From an uncultured Mycoplasmatota bacterium (GTDB taxonomy: Bacteria > Bacillota_I > Bacilli_A > RF39 > UBA660), in contig CAMLWN010000007.1 of assembly GCA_946490195.1 (NCBI GenBank), positions 1 to 38,893 on the forward strand: 38,893 nucleotides of DNA. The letters are read 5' to 3'. The translations under genes were made by a program, and so were the position numbers. The notes below the pieces were generated by a model, which had not been told where the DNA came from, ran no database searches, and saw nothing but the letters and a program-made list of their open reading frames with translations. The number at the start of each line of letters is the position of its first letter. Positions within the stretch are counted from its first letter, which is position 1. This document shows positions 15,305 to 23,873 of this stretch, in pieces.

Positions 15305-16672
15305 ATGTTTTTAAACGAAGTTTTTGAAAAAAAAGAAGAATTACTAGGAAAAGAAATTACAGTTCATGGTTGGATTAGAAATCATCGTCCCCAAAAAGAA
15401 TTTGGTTTTATTGATTTTTCTGATGGAACTTGCTTCAAACATTTACAAATTGTATATGATAAAGAATTGAAAGATTTTGAAGATATTGTTTCTTTTAAAA
15501 ATGGTTCTTCTATTGAAGTAAAGGGAATCTTACAAAAAAGTGAAGGAAAAGGCCAAGAAATCGAATTAAAAGCTTTAAAAGTTGTTTTATTAGGAGATTG
15601 TCCTCTAGATTATCCTTTACAACCTAAAAGACATTCAAACGAGTTTTTACGAAGCATCGCGTATCTAAGACCAAGAGCAAATCTATTTCAAGCTGTTTTT
15701 CGAATTCGCAGCTTAGCGGCCTTAGCAATTCATGAATATTTTGGAAAAAATGGATTTGTCTATTTTCATGCTCCAATTATTACAGCGTCAGACTGTGAAG
15801 GAGCAGGAGAAATGTTTCAAGTCACGACTTTACCTCTAGATAAAGTAAATGGAGAAGTAGACTATAAAAAAGATTTTTTTGGAAAACTTACTTCATTAAC
15901 TGTTTCAGGTCAACTACAAGCAGAAACATTTGCTACAGCATTCTCTAAAGTTTATACTTTTGGTCCAACTTTTCGTGCCGAAAACTCAAATACAAAAGTA
16001 CACGCTTCAGAATTTTGGATGATTGAACCTGAAATGGCTTTTGTAGACATTAATGGGGATATGGATATTATGGAAAGCATGCTTAAATATGTTGTAAGCT
16101 ATTGTTTAGAAAAAGCTCCAGATGAGTTTCAATTTTTAGACCAATTTGTAGAAAAAGGATTAATAAAAAAATTAGAAAAACTAGTGAACGCAAAATTTAC
16201 AAGAATTACCCATGAAGAAGTAATTACTATTCTAAAAAAAGCGGATGTGAAATGGGAATTTACTCCAGAATATGGCGAAGATATTGCTAAAGAACATGAA
16301 AAATACATTACAGAATATTTTGATGGACCTGTATTCATAACAGATTGGCCAAAAGACATTAAAGCTTTCTATATGAAACAAAATGAAGATGGAAAAACAG
16401 TTGCCGCTGTCGATTTAGAAGTACCAGGAGCTGGAGAATTAATGGGCGGAAGTCAAAGAGAAGAAAACTATGATAAATTACTTACACGCATGAAAGAATT
16501 ACACATGAATACTTCAGAATTAGATTGGTATTTGAATTTAAGAAAATACGGAACTTGTGTTCATTCAGGCTTTGGTATGGGCTTTGAAAGACTTTTAATT
16601 TATTTAACAGGAGTCGATAATATTCGCGATGTAATTCCATATCCAAGAACTCCAGGAAACTGTGATTTTTAA
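15305..16672 (+). CDS. asnS: Asparaginyl-tRNA synthetase
   Basis: Class IIb aminoacyl-tRNA synthetase that charges tRNA-Asn in the cytoplasm. 455 residues, normal length: N-terminal OB-fold anticodon-binding domain (ITVHGWIRNHRPQKEFGFID), motif 2 with FRAENSNT and EFWMIEPEMAF, and motif 3 GFGMGFERLLIYLTG. The ATG at 15305 has GAAAGGAAG seven bases upstream. An in-frame upstream reading from 15239 runs through the T-box terminator region and is not used. Regulated by the Asn-specific T-box just upstream. The stop codon overlaps by one base the start of a 77-residue gene. Confidence 0.97.
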   Translation: MFLNEVFEKKEELLGKEITVHGWIRNHRPQKEFGFIDFSDGTCFKHLQIVYDKELKDFEDIVSFKNGSSIEVKGILQKSEGKGQEIELKALKVVLLGDCPLDYPLQPKRHSNEFLRSIAYLRPRANLFQAVFRIRSLAALAIHEYFGKNGFVYFHAPIITASDCEGAGEMFQVTTLPLDKVNGEVDYKKDFFGKLTSLTVSGQLQAETFATAFSKVYTFGPTFRAENSNTKVHASEFWMIEPEMAFVDINGDMDIMESMLKYVVSYCLEKAPDEFQFLDQFVEKGLIKKLEKLVNAKFTRITHEEVITILKKADVKWEFTPEYGEDIAKEHEKYITEYFDGPVFITDWPKDIKAFYMKQNEDGKTVAAVDLEVPGAGELMGGSQREENYDKLLTRMKELHMNTSELDWYLNLRKYGTCVHSGFGMGFERLLIYLTGVDNIRDVIPYPRTPGNCDF

Positions 16673-16905
16673 TGACTGAAAAAGAATTATATGGGTTGGC
16701 TAGAAGTTTAGCAAGAGTTTTTAAAATTTATCAAAGCCAACAAACCTTAGAAGGAAAGAAAAGATGGCTTACAAATTTAAAAGCTTATAGTTTTTCTTTT
16801 CAAGAAGCTTGTAATAACTTTTATAAAGATAACCAAAGCACCTCATATTGGTTAAAATTTCTTAACAAAAAACAAGACAATCTCATAAAAAGAGGAAATC
16901 CATAA
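16672..16905 (+). CDS. Small unknown protein coupled to asnS
   Basis: A 77-residue, Lys-rich soluble protein that I do not recognise. It reads as mostly helical (MTEKELYGLARSLARVFKIY..., EGKKRWLTNLKAYSFSFQEA). Its ATG shares one base with the asnS stop codon (TAATG), with only a distant CAGGAAA as ribosome binding site, so it depends on translational coupling. It ends at a good terminator that closes the asnS transcript, so it falls under the same T-box control. No enzyme motif or membrane segment is visible. A role near tRNA-Asn or asparagine is only a guess from position. Confidence 0.65.
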   Translation: MTEKELYGLARSLARVFKIYQSQQTLEGKKRWLTNLKAYSFSFQEACNNFYKDNQSTSYWLKFLNKKQDNLIKRGNP

Positions 16906-16931
16906 CAAAAGTAAAAGGATTTCTTCTTTTT
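16892..16931 (+). terminator. Intrinsic terminator of the asnS operon
   Basis: GAGGAAATCC (16892-16901) / GGATTTCTTC (16917-16926), ten pairs with one G-U, 15-base loop, followed by TTTTTA. The direct repeat copy 2 begins four bases later. Confidence 0.75.
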
Positions 16932-16934
16932 AGA

Positions 16935-17745
16935 CAAAATAAGACAAAACCTATCAATTTCTCCTCTTGAAAAGAAAGAAAATAGAAGTAAAATAAATTC
17001 TCAAGAAATGGAGAATTTTTTTATGAATACAAAACTACTAGAAAAACAAAACGAAAAATTTTATACTGCAAAATACGACCGAGCATTTAAAGAAATCTTT
17101 TTAAATGAAAAAAATGAAAAACTTTTATTAGCTGTCTTAAAAGAAAGTTTACATACTGAGGTCATGAAAGTTATTCAAAGAAATATTGAACTAAATAGTG
17201 GTAATGTTTTTATTAGAAGAAAATATTTAGACATATTATTGGAAACGGATCAAGGACTTATTGGAATTGAAATAAATAGTTCAGTAGAAGATTATTTACA
17301 TCCAAGAAATTTAGCTTTTCAATGCGATAACTATGCTCATTACACTTTAGTGGGACAAAACTATACAGAAGACGTCCAAATCATTCAAATCAATCTAACT
17401 TATGGAATGAAAGATGAGGAGCTAGTAAGAAAATATTTTATTCAAGATAAGACAGGAAAAAAATATGCCCAAAACTTTCAAATTATCGAATGGAACATGG
17501 ACAAATTGATGGAGTTTTGGTATGATAAAAACGAAGAGAAAATAGAAGAATATAAACATTTAATTATGTTAGATTTATCAAAAGAGGAATTAAAAGAGTT
17601 AGCTAAAAGAGATAGAGAGGTAGAAAAATATATGAAAGAAATAGAAAAAGTAAACCAAGACCCCAGATTTCGAGAGTATATGACTAAAGAAGAAGACCAG
17701 AAAAAAATCTATAATACCCAGATGTCTAAAGCTTTTAATGATGGA
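16935..17745. repeat. Direct repeat, copy 2 (811 bp)
   Basis: Second copy of the unit at 9855-10665 in the same orientation, with three mismatches. It begins immediately after the asnS operon terminator. Both copies sit just behind housekeeping operons, as would be expected of insertions tolerated only there, or of duplication by recombination. Confidence 0.95.
16995..17022 (+). promoter_or_regulatory. Hairpin over the ribosome binding site of nuclease copy 2
   Basis: Identical to 9915-9942: an 8-bp stem with loop, the GGAG in the 3' arm and a T-run ending just before ATG 17023. Confidence 0.55.
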
Positions 17746-17895
17746 ATTACTCAAGGAATATCTCAAGGATTTTTGCAAGGAGAAAAAGAAACCTCCATAG
17801 AAATTGCTAGAAAAATGCTTGATAAAGGAAAAGAAATTTCAGAAATTATAGAATTTACAAATCTATCTAAAGAAGAAATTGAAAGTTTACAATAA
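17023..17895 (+). CDS. PD-(D/E)XK nuclease, Rpn / putative transposase family, copy 2
   Basis: Same protein as the copy at 9943, identical over about the first 245 residues except Phe to Ser in IYNTQMSKAF. It then carries an extra ITQGISQGFLQG, coded by three 12-base units each ending CAAGGA. The tail differs at several residues (ETSIEIARKMLDKGK, EIIEFTNLSKEEIESLQ). Such Gln/Glu-Gly repeats before the tail are common and variable in this family. The core motifs YLDILLETD and IGIEINSS are intact. 290 residues from ATG 17023; ATG 17008 would add MENFF. It lies between the asnS terminator and the mutS promoter, and closes with its own terminator. Confidence 0.85.
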   Translation: MNTKLLEKQNEKFYTAKYDRAFKEIFLNEKNEKLLLAVLKESLHTEVMKVIQRNIELNSGNVFIRRKYLDILLETDQGLIGIEINSSVEDYLHPRNLAFQCDNYAHYTLVGQNYTEDVQIIQINLTYGMKDEELVRKYFIQDKTGKKYAQNFQIIEWNMDKLMEFWYDKNEEKIEEYKHLIMLDLSKEELKELAKRDREVEKYMKEIEKVNQDPRFREYMTKEEDQKKIYNTQMSKAFNDGITQGISQGFLQGEKETSIEIARKMLDKGKEISEIIEFTNLSKEEIESLQ

Positions 17896-17908
17896 CTTTC
17901 ATTTTTTT
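17881..17908 (+). terminator. Intrinsic terminator after nuclease copy 2
   Basis: GAAAGTT (17881-17887) / AACTTTC (17894-17900), six-base loop, then ATTTTTTT. It overlaps the stop codon. Confidence 0.75.
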
Positions 17909-17981
17909 ATAAAAAAAGAATAATGAACTAAAGGATATAACAAACATAAAGAAGAAAAAAATGTTTTTTTTAAAGGGTTTG

Positions 17982-17990
17982 TGATATAAT
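17982..17990 (+). promoter_or_regulatory. Extended -10 promoter of mutS
   Basis: TGaTATAAT at 17982-17990; the -35 region is only T-rich. The ATG at 17989 lies inside this box, which argues against it as the mutS start. The leader would be only about 13 bases. Confidence 0.55.
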
Positions 17991-18009
17991 GCTTGTACAG
18001 GTGGTAAAA

Positions 18010-20550
18010 GTGAAACGTAGTGAAGTGAATTATGATGATTTAAGTCCTATGATGAAACAATATATGGATATAAAAAAAGAGTACGAAGAAGAACTCCTTT
18101 TTTATCGAATTGGCGATTTTTATGAACTCTTTTTTGAAGATGGACTAACCTCATCAAGAGAATTAGAACTAACATTAACTGGTAAAAACGCTGGTCTAGA
18201 AGAAAGAGTACCAATGTGTGGTGTTCCATTTCATTCAGTAAAACCTTATATCGAAAAGTTAGTAAATAAAGGATACAAAGTCGCGATATGTGAACAACTA
18301 GAAGACCCAAAAGATACCAAAGGTATGGTTAAAAGAGGAGTTGTTCAAGTAATTAGTAAAGGAACGGTAGTAGATTTAGAGCTTTTAAACGAACACGACA
18401 ATCATTATATCGCGTCAATCCTAGACTTTACTTATATCTACACCATTTGCTACGCAGATATCTCCACTGGGTCAATCTTTGTTTCTATTTTACCTCATCA
18501 AACAGATAAATTGATTAGCACGATATTAAACTTAGGAATCTTAGAAGTAGTTTTAGAAAATAATGAAAATCTAGAACTTATTTCTCTTTTAAAAGGAACC
18601 TATGGTATCGAAGTATCTATAAGTAACAATTTCTTAGAAAATGAATACACATCAGTGTACGTCTCTTTAGAAGACGAACACTATATCAAAGCAGTAAAAC
18701 ATTTATTTTACTATTTAGTTGTTAAAGAGCTAAAAGATTTAAGTCATTTCAAAGAAGCTGAAATTATTTATCCAGATGACTATTTAGAAATGGATATTCA
18801 TACAGTAAGAAATCTGGAATTAGTAGAAACCTTACGTTTGAAAGAGCGAACCTTTTCATTACTATGGCTTTTAGATAAAGCAAAAACAAGTATGGGTTCA
18901 AGAAAATTAAAAAATTGGTTGATGAACCCATTAAAAAATGAAGAACTCATTACAGAACGATATGACAAAATTGAAAAATTAAACAACGAATTTATTTTAA
19001 AAGAGCAATTACGAGAATATTTGTATCAAATTTATGATATGGAACGTCTTTGTGGTAAAATTTCCTGTGGTTCATTAAATGCAAGAGATTTATTACAATT
19101 AAAAACAAGTTTAAAAGTTTTACCAGAAGTAGAAAAAATAGTCGAAGAACTAGGATTTGATATTCAACTGAAAACGCATCAAGATATTTATGAATTATTA
19201 GAACAATCTATTTATGAAAATCCGCCTGTCACAATTAAAGAAGGATTTTTAATTAAAGAAGGATATAATAAAGAACTTGATGAATTAAAAAGTATTCGAA
19301 GTGGTGGAAAAGACTTCATTGCCAATTTTGAAACCAAATTAAAAGAAGAAACAGGAATTAAAAACTTAAAGGTTGGATATAACAAAGTATTCGGATATTT
19401 CATTGAAATAACCAAAGGACAACTTGCTAACGTAAGTGAAAGTTTTCATTGGGAACGAAGACAAACTCTTACAAATGCGGAGCGATATATTAGTCCAGAA
19501 CTAAAAGAAAAAGAAGCATTAATTTTAAATGCGGAAGAAAAAATAATCGAAATGGAATATACAATGTTCAATGAAATTAAAGAAAAAATCAAAGAACATA
19601 TATTAGAGTTGAAAGACACAGCGGATTGTATCGCAACACTAGACGCTTTAGCTTCTTTAGCGGTATGTGCAGAAGAATATCGTTTAGTAAGACCAACTCT
19701 TAATCATGAACATATCATTGAGATTAAAAATGGAAGACATCCAGTTATTGAAAAAGTAAGCAATATGGAATATGTTGCAAATGATTGCATAATGGATGGA
19801 AGCATTAACACTCTGTTAATTACCGGCCCAAATATGAGCGGTAAATCAACATACATGCGTCAATTAGCTATAATAATTATCATGGCTCAAATGGGCTCAT
19901 TCGTGCCAGCTAGCAAAGCAAATTTACCAATTGTAGATAAAATATTTACAAGAATTGGAGCAAGCGATGATTTAGTAAGTGGCGAATCAACCTTTATGGT
20001 GGAAATGAAAGAAGCCAAAAATGCGATTTGTAATGCAACAGAAAACAGCTTAATTTTATTTGACGAGTTAGGACGAGGAACAGCTACTTACGATGGCATG
20101 AGTCTTGCCGAAGCCATATTAAAATATGTAAGTACCAAAATTCGCTGCAAAACACTTTTTTCTACTCATTATCATGAGCTTACAGTTTTAGAAAACAGCA
20201 TTTCCAGTATTAAAAATGTTCATGTAAGTGCTATTGAAGAAGATGGAAAAATCACCTTTCTACATAAAATCAAAAATGGAGCTGTAGATAAGAGTTATGG
20301 AATTCATGTAGCAAAACTGGCAGGACTACCAGATGAAGTGATTAATGATGCATTAGAAATTTTATCAATGTATGAACAAAAACCAAAAGTCAAAAAAGCA
20401 GATACTCAATTACAGTTAATCATGGATTTTCCAGAAGAGAAAAAAGACCCAATAAAAGAAAAATTAGAAAAAATAGATCCTTTAAGAATGACACCAATGG
20501 AAGCATTAAATACGTTATACGAATTAAAAATGGAAAACAATCATAAATAA
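18010..20550 (+). CDS. mutS: DNA mismatch repair protein MutS
   Basis: Recognises mismatches and starts mismatch repair. 846 residues from the GTG at 18010, which has AGGTGG (17999-18004) five bases upstream; the ATG at 17989 overlaps the -10 box. The mismatch-contacting F37-x-E39 is in RIGDFYELF. The connector, lever and clamp regions follow. The ATPase has Walker A GPNMSGKS (606-613), FDELGRGTATYDGMSLAE (Walker B and signature) and a THYHEL switch. The C-terminus carries the dimer tail. mutL, usually next, is missing here: a 179-residue unknown gene and then nusB follow. Confidence 0.97.
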   Translation: MKRSEVNYDDLSPMMKQYMDIKKEYEEELLFYRIGDFYELFFEDGLTSSRELELTLTGKNAGLEERVPMCGVPFHSVKPYIEKLVNKGYKVAICEQLEDPKDTKGMVKRGVVQVISKGTVVDLELLNEHDNHYIASILDFTYIYTICYADISTGSIFVSILPHQTDKLISTILNLGILEVVLENNENLELISLLKGTYGIEVSISNNFLENEYTSVYVSLEDEHYIKAVKHLFYYLVVKELKDLSHFKEAEIIYPDDYLEMDIHTVRNLELVETLRLKERTFSLLWLLDKAKTSMGSRKLKNWLMNPLKNEELITERYDKIEKLNNEFILKEQLREYLYQIYDMERLCGKISCGSLNARDLLQLKTSLKVLPEVEKIVEELGFDIQLKTHQDIYELLEQSIYENPPVTIKEGFLIKEGYNKELDELKSIRSGGKDFIANFETKLKEETGIKNLKVGYNKVFGYFIEITKGQLANVSESFHWERRQTLTNAERYISPELKEKEALILNAEEKIIEMEYTMFNEIKEKIKEHILELKDTADCIATLDALASLAVCAEEYRLVRPTLNHEHIIEIKNGRHPVIEKVSNMEYVANDCIMDGSINTLLITGPNMSGKSTYMRQLAIIIIMAQMGSFVPASKANLPIVDKIFTRIGASDDLVSGESTFMVEMKEAKNAICNATENSLILFDELGRGTATYDGMSLAEAILKYVSTKIRCKTLFSTHYHELTVLENSISSIKNVHVSAIEEDGKITFLHKIKNGAVDKSYGIHVAKLAGLPDEVINDALEILSMYEQKPKVKKADTQLQLIMDFPEEKKDPIKEKLEKIDPLRMTPMEALNTLYELKMENNHK

Positions 20551-20569
20551 TATTAGAAAGCGGGATAAA

Positions 20570-21109
20570 ATGGAACAAGATATAAAAATTTATTATTCAA
20601 CAAAGGAAAAAAAAGAAAGAATCGAAACATTTATGCAAAGAATACTTTTCGCAAGCACAATGGAAGATGCAATTCAGGCCTATTTAGACATGAAAACTTG
20701 TAACTCCCAAGTCTGGTTAGAGGAATATCTAAATCGTCCAGTCGTATCAAATGGAAAAATCATCAAAGTTAAAGATTTACCCATTTTAAAAAAAGTTAAG
20801 AAAGAAGCCAAAAAATACGTAATCGCAAATTTCGAAGTAATTATGGGAGTTACAGAAAATGAATTAGGTCAAAAGATATTTTTAACAACAACTAAAAAAG
20901 AGCTACTACATGGAAATACAGATAGAGAAGTTAAAGAAACATTCTATCAAAAAAAGGAAATATATCAAACGATAAATCAAGCAATTAATAATGCAGATAA
21001 TAAAACTTTAGAAAATTTTTATTCTTATATAGAAACAGATCCTTGTTATAAATGGGTAATCAACTATTTCAAACTTCAAAAACCTGTCCAACTCGAAAGA
21101 AAACAATGA
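20570..21109 (+). CDS. Hypothetical protein downstream of mutS
   Basis: A 179-residue soluble, Lys/Glu-rich protein that I do not recognise. It begins MEQDIKIYYSTKEKKERIET, contains WLEEYLNRPVVSNGKIIKVK and a Cys near each end (KTCNSQ, DPCYKW), and shows no catalytic motif or membrane segment. A good ribosome binding site (AAAGCGGG) lies before the ATG. It starts 19 bases after the mutS stop and ends at a terminator, so it is probably co-transcribed with mutS and occupies the place where mutL is often found. It does not resemble MutL: no GHKL ATPase motifs are present. Confidence 0.7.
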   Translation: MEQDIKIYYSTKEKKERIETFMQRILFASTMEDAIQAYLDMKTCNSQVWLEEYLNRPVVSNGKIIKVKDLPILKKVKKEAKKYVIANFEVIMGVTENELGQKIFLTTTKKELLHGNTDREVKETFYQKKEIYQTINQAINNADNKTLENFYSYIETDPCYKWVINYFKLQKPVQLERKQ

Positions 21110-21110
21110 T

Positions 21111-21138
21111 AAAAAACTAGCCTTACCTAGTTTTTTTT
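21111..21138 (+). terminator. Intrinsic terminator between the mutS unit and nusB
   Basis: AAAAAACTAG (21111-21120), loop CCTTAC, CTAG plus eight T residues (21127-21138). It is followed at once by the nusB promoter. Confidence 0.85.
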
Positions 21139-21146
21139 GATACAAT
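21138..21146 (+). promoter_or_regulatory. Extended -10 promoter of the nusB operon
   Basis: TGaTACAAT at 21138-21146, starting in the T-tail of the preceding terminator, 17 bases before the nusB start. The leader would be about 11 bases. Confidence 0.5.
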
Positions 21147-21163
21147 AAAAAAGGTGATAAATT

Positions 21164-21559
21164 ATGCAAACGAGAAGCGAATTAAGACAAATTGCCATGA
21201 CGTGTTTATATCAAATAGACATCTTAAAACAAACACATCTCTCCTATGATGTAGAAGAAGTTTTAAAAGAAAATTTAAGTGTAGATAATGAGTTTGTTAA
21301 AGACTTAGTTTATGGAGTAATTACTGGAGAAAATGAAATTGACGAGATTGCTAACAAATACTTAAAAGACTGGAAAATCAATCGCTTGGATAAGACCGGC
21401 GCAGCTATTTTACGTATGGCAATTTACGAACTGAAATATATGGAGACCCCACCAATAGTTGTCATTAATGAAGCTGTTGAATTAGCAAAAAAATACACAG
21501 ACGAAGATTTAGTAAAAATGATTAATGCTGTATTAGACAAATTTATGAAGGAATTATAA
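21164..21559 (+). CDS. nusB: Transcription antitermination factor NusB
   Basis: Helical RNA-binding protein that acts with NusE (S10) on boxA during rRNA transcription. 131 residues, normal length. Family signatures: MQTRSELRQIAMTCLYQIDI at the N-terminus, DLVYGVITGENEIDEIANKYLKDW, and the C-terminal PPIVVINEAVELAKKY...MINAVLDK. It is first in an operon nusB / HipA-like / xseA / xseB / proS. The nusB-xseA-xseB neighbourhood is conserved in many Firmicutes, except for the HipA-like gene. Confidence 0.96.
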   Translation: MQTRSELRQIAMTCLYQIDILKQTHLSYDVEEVLKENLSVDNEFVKDLVYGVITGENEIDEIANKYLKDWKINRLDKTGAAILRMAIYELKYMETPPIVVINEAVELAKKYTDEDLVKMINAVLDKFMKEL

Positions 21560-21561
21560 AA

Positions 21562-22545
21562 ATGAATCGTGAAAATGGAATAATACTTTTAGATAGCCTT
21601 ATTCCTGATTGGAGAAAAGCACTAAAAAGTAAAAAAGTAGTACCTAATACTTTATGTGGTCCATATTATGATGGATATTGGTTAAATAATATAGAAGATA
21701 AAAACTATTTTTTGAAAATCTGTAAGAATAACGGACTAAATAATCAGTTGTTTATGCAAATTTTTATGGAAGAATTAGCTAAAACAGTTTCTATAAATAC
21801 AGTAAACTCTGAAATAGTTCGGGTAAATGCTAAAAGCAATACATATGGGATAATTTCTGATAATTATCAAATAAATGGGTACGAAATTATTTCTGGAAAA
21901 GAAATTATCTGGTCATATTTAGAAGATTTAGAATCAAAGAGAAAATTAAAAGAAACTATAGGAATAAATTCGTTAGATGAATTATCTGACACTCAATTTT
22001 CTGAGCAATTTTCATTAAATTCGCTTTCTTTTATCTGGGAAGCTTTAGAATATTATTATCGAAATAATCCTAATAAGCATTTATCCATCTATAAAATTGT
22101 TGAGGAACTAGCAAGAAGATACATATATTCATTCATAACAATGCAACATGATTTTCATTTAGGAAACTGGGAACTTTTAGATAATAAAACCCATGCCTTC
22201 CTAGTGCCAATGTATGATATGGAATTGGGTTTTCAGAACAGATTTTTTGATATATCAAGAAATAATTCTATGAGAACATATGAAAGTTCCATTAAAAATA
22301 TATATGATTCGTTCAAACAATTTTTCTATAGTTCTTCATCCAGTTTTCAATTAGAAGCTATGAGGCAACTCTATATTTTGACTCCAGAAACACTTTTAAA
22401 TATTGTGACAAATTTAGAAAAAAAATATCAAGTAGATAAAGGAACAAAAATCCGCGAAAATATCAACACTCTTTATAAAGAACACTATAAAGAATTGATA
22501 AATATTACTCAAACACTTGAAAAAAAAGAAGGTAAGCATTTATGA
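21562..22545 (+). CDS. HipA-like kinase-fold protein
   Basis: A 327-residue protein with features of a HipA-type protein kinase fold. They are an N-lobe lysine in YFLKI (K52), a Glu-rich helix after it (FMEELAKT, E70/E71), a catalytic-loop-like HDFHLGN (196-202, with D197, H199 and N202) and a metal-binding-type VPMYDME (D219). HipA proper has GN-x-D-x-H-x-K-N and a PLYD motif, so the catalytic set is similar but diverged. No HipB-type antitoxin is adjacent. It starts 2 bases after nusB and overlaps xseA by 4, so it is firmly inside the operon. It may be a regulatory kinase rather than a toxin. Family assignment is by motif only. Confidence 0.65.
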   Translation: MNRENGIILLDSLIPDWRKALKSKKVVPNTLCGPYYDGYWLNNIEDKNYFLKICKNNGLNNQLFMQIFMEELAKTVSINTVNSEIVRVNAKSNTYGIISDNYQINGYEIISGKEIIWSYLEDLESKRKLKETIGINSLDELSDTQFSEQFSLNSLSFIWEALEYYYRNNPNKHLSIYKIVEELARRYIYSFITMQHDFHLGNWELLDNKTHAFLVPMYDMELGFQNRFFDISRNNSMRTYESSIKNIYDSFKQFFYSSSSSFQLEAMRQLYILTPETLLNIVTNLEKKYQVDKGTKIRENINTLYKEHYKELINITQTLEKKEGKHL

Positions 22546-23873
22546 ATCATGAATATATTACAATTTCTCAAATAAACAACTTTATTAAAATGATTTTTGA
22601 TGGCAACTCTTATTTGCAAAAAGTATACCTAAAAGGAGAAATTAGTAATTTCAAAAGACATTCATCTGGACATTTATATTTAACTTTAAAAGATGAAGAA
22701 TCTAGAATAAGTGCCATCATGTTTCGTAGCATGGCTTCCAAATTAACATTTGTCCCGGAAGATGGAATGAATGTCTTAGTAGAAGGAAGGATAAGTGTCT
22801 ATCCAGCTGGCGGAAATTATCAAATTTATATAGATAAAATGGAGCAAGATGGCTTAGGCAATCTGTATGTAGAATTTGAAAAATTAAAAAAGAAATTAGC
22901 AGGAGAAGGATTGTTTGATGTAAGTCATAAAAAGCCCATTCCAAAATTTCCCAAAAAAATAGGAATTGTCACGGCTCCAACAGGCGCTGCAATCAAAGAT
23001 ATTTTAAGTACGATAACTAGACGTTTTCCTTTGTGTGAAACCATTCTTTTCCCGTCACTTGTTCAAGGGGTGCAAGCTAAAGAAGATATTGTCAAAAACA
23101 TAAAAAAAGCAAATGAATACGATTTAGACGTCTTAATTGTCGGACGTGGGGGAGGCTCAATTGAAGATTTATGGGCATTTAATGAAGAAATCGTTGCAAG
23201 AGCAATCTATGAATCCAAAATTCCTATAATAAGCGCAGTCGGTCATGAAGTAGATGTAACAATAGCCGATTTTGTTGCCGACAAACGAGCCCCAACACCA
23301 ACAGGCGCCGCGGAAATGGCTGTTCCAACTATTGAAGAAGTAAAAAATTTATTTCAAACCAAACAAATCGAAATATCAAACGCCTTTTTAACTAGATTAA
23401 ATGAGAAAAAACATCATTTAAAGAAACTTGCAGATAGTTTTATTTTAAAAAATCCAATGGTTTTATATGATGTAAAAATCCAAAAATTAGATGATTTAAC
23501 TGACAAATTAAAAAATGCAATGGATAGTTTTCTTGAAAACAAAACAAAAGAAATAAATCATTTAAAAGAACATTATATTATGAAAAATCCATTAATTATG
23601 TATCAAAACAAAATTGAAGAAATCAATAAAAATCAAGAAATTTTACAAAAAAATATCGAGGCAATTTTAAACAAAAAAAATCACGACTTTGCCTTTATTG
23701 TTCAAACTTTAAAATTAGTAAATCCATTAAATATTTTAGACAAAGGATATTCATTAATAAAAAAGGATGGACATATACTTAAAGAAAGTAGTAAGATAAA
23801 AGAAAAAGATATATTAAATGTTCGCCTATCTAAAGGTGAGCTTAGTGTAGAAGTAAAGGAGATTATATCATGA
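22542..23873 (+). CDS. xseA: Exodeoxyribonuclease VII large subunit
   Basis: Catalytic subunit of ExoVII, which degrades single-stranded DNA to oligonucleotides in repair. 443 residues: N-terminal OB-fold (ITISQINNFIKMIFDGN, VYLKGEISNFKRHSSGHLYL), then the nuclease core with GIVTAPTGAAIKDILSTI, VGRGGGSIEDLWAFNEE and SAVGHEVDVTIADFVAD, then a long coiled-coil part (about 270-390) and a C-terminal strand region (LDKGYSLIKKDG). The coiled-coil arm binds XseB, encoded next with an ATGA overlap. It starts by a 4-base overlap with the HipA-like gene. Confidence 0.97.
   Translation: MNHEYITISQINNFIKMIFDGNSYLQKVYLKGEISNFKRHSSGHLYLTLKDEESRISAIMFRSMASKLTFVPEDGMNVLVEGRISVYPAGGNYQIYIDKMEQDGLGNLYVEFEKLKKKLAGEGLFDVSHKKPIPKFPKKIGIVTAPTGAAIKDILSTITRRFPLCETILFPSLVQGVQAKEDIVKNIKKANEYDLDVLIVGRGGGSIEDLWAFNEEIVARAIYESKIPIISAVGHEVDVTIADFVADKRAPTPTGAAEMAVPTIEEVKNLFQTKQIEISNAFLTRLNEKKHHLKKLADSFILKNPMVLYDVKIQKLDDLTDKLKNAMDSFLENKTKEINHLKEHYIMKNPLIMYQNKIEEINKNQEILQKNIEAILNKKNHDFAFIVQTLKLVNPLNILDKGYSLIKKDGHILKESSKIKEKDILNVRLSKGELSVEVKEIIS

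Noticed and set aside
9855-17745. Composite transposon bounded by the two nuclease genes
   Set aside because: No terminal inverted repeats or target duplications were seen, and the enclosed block includes asnS with its T-box, a housekeeping unit unlikely to be cargo. A simple duplication of the nuclease gene is more economical.
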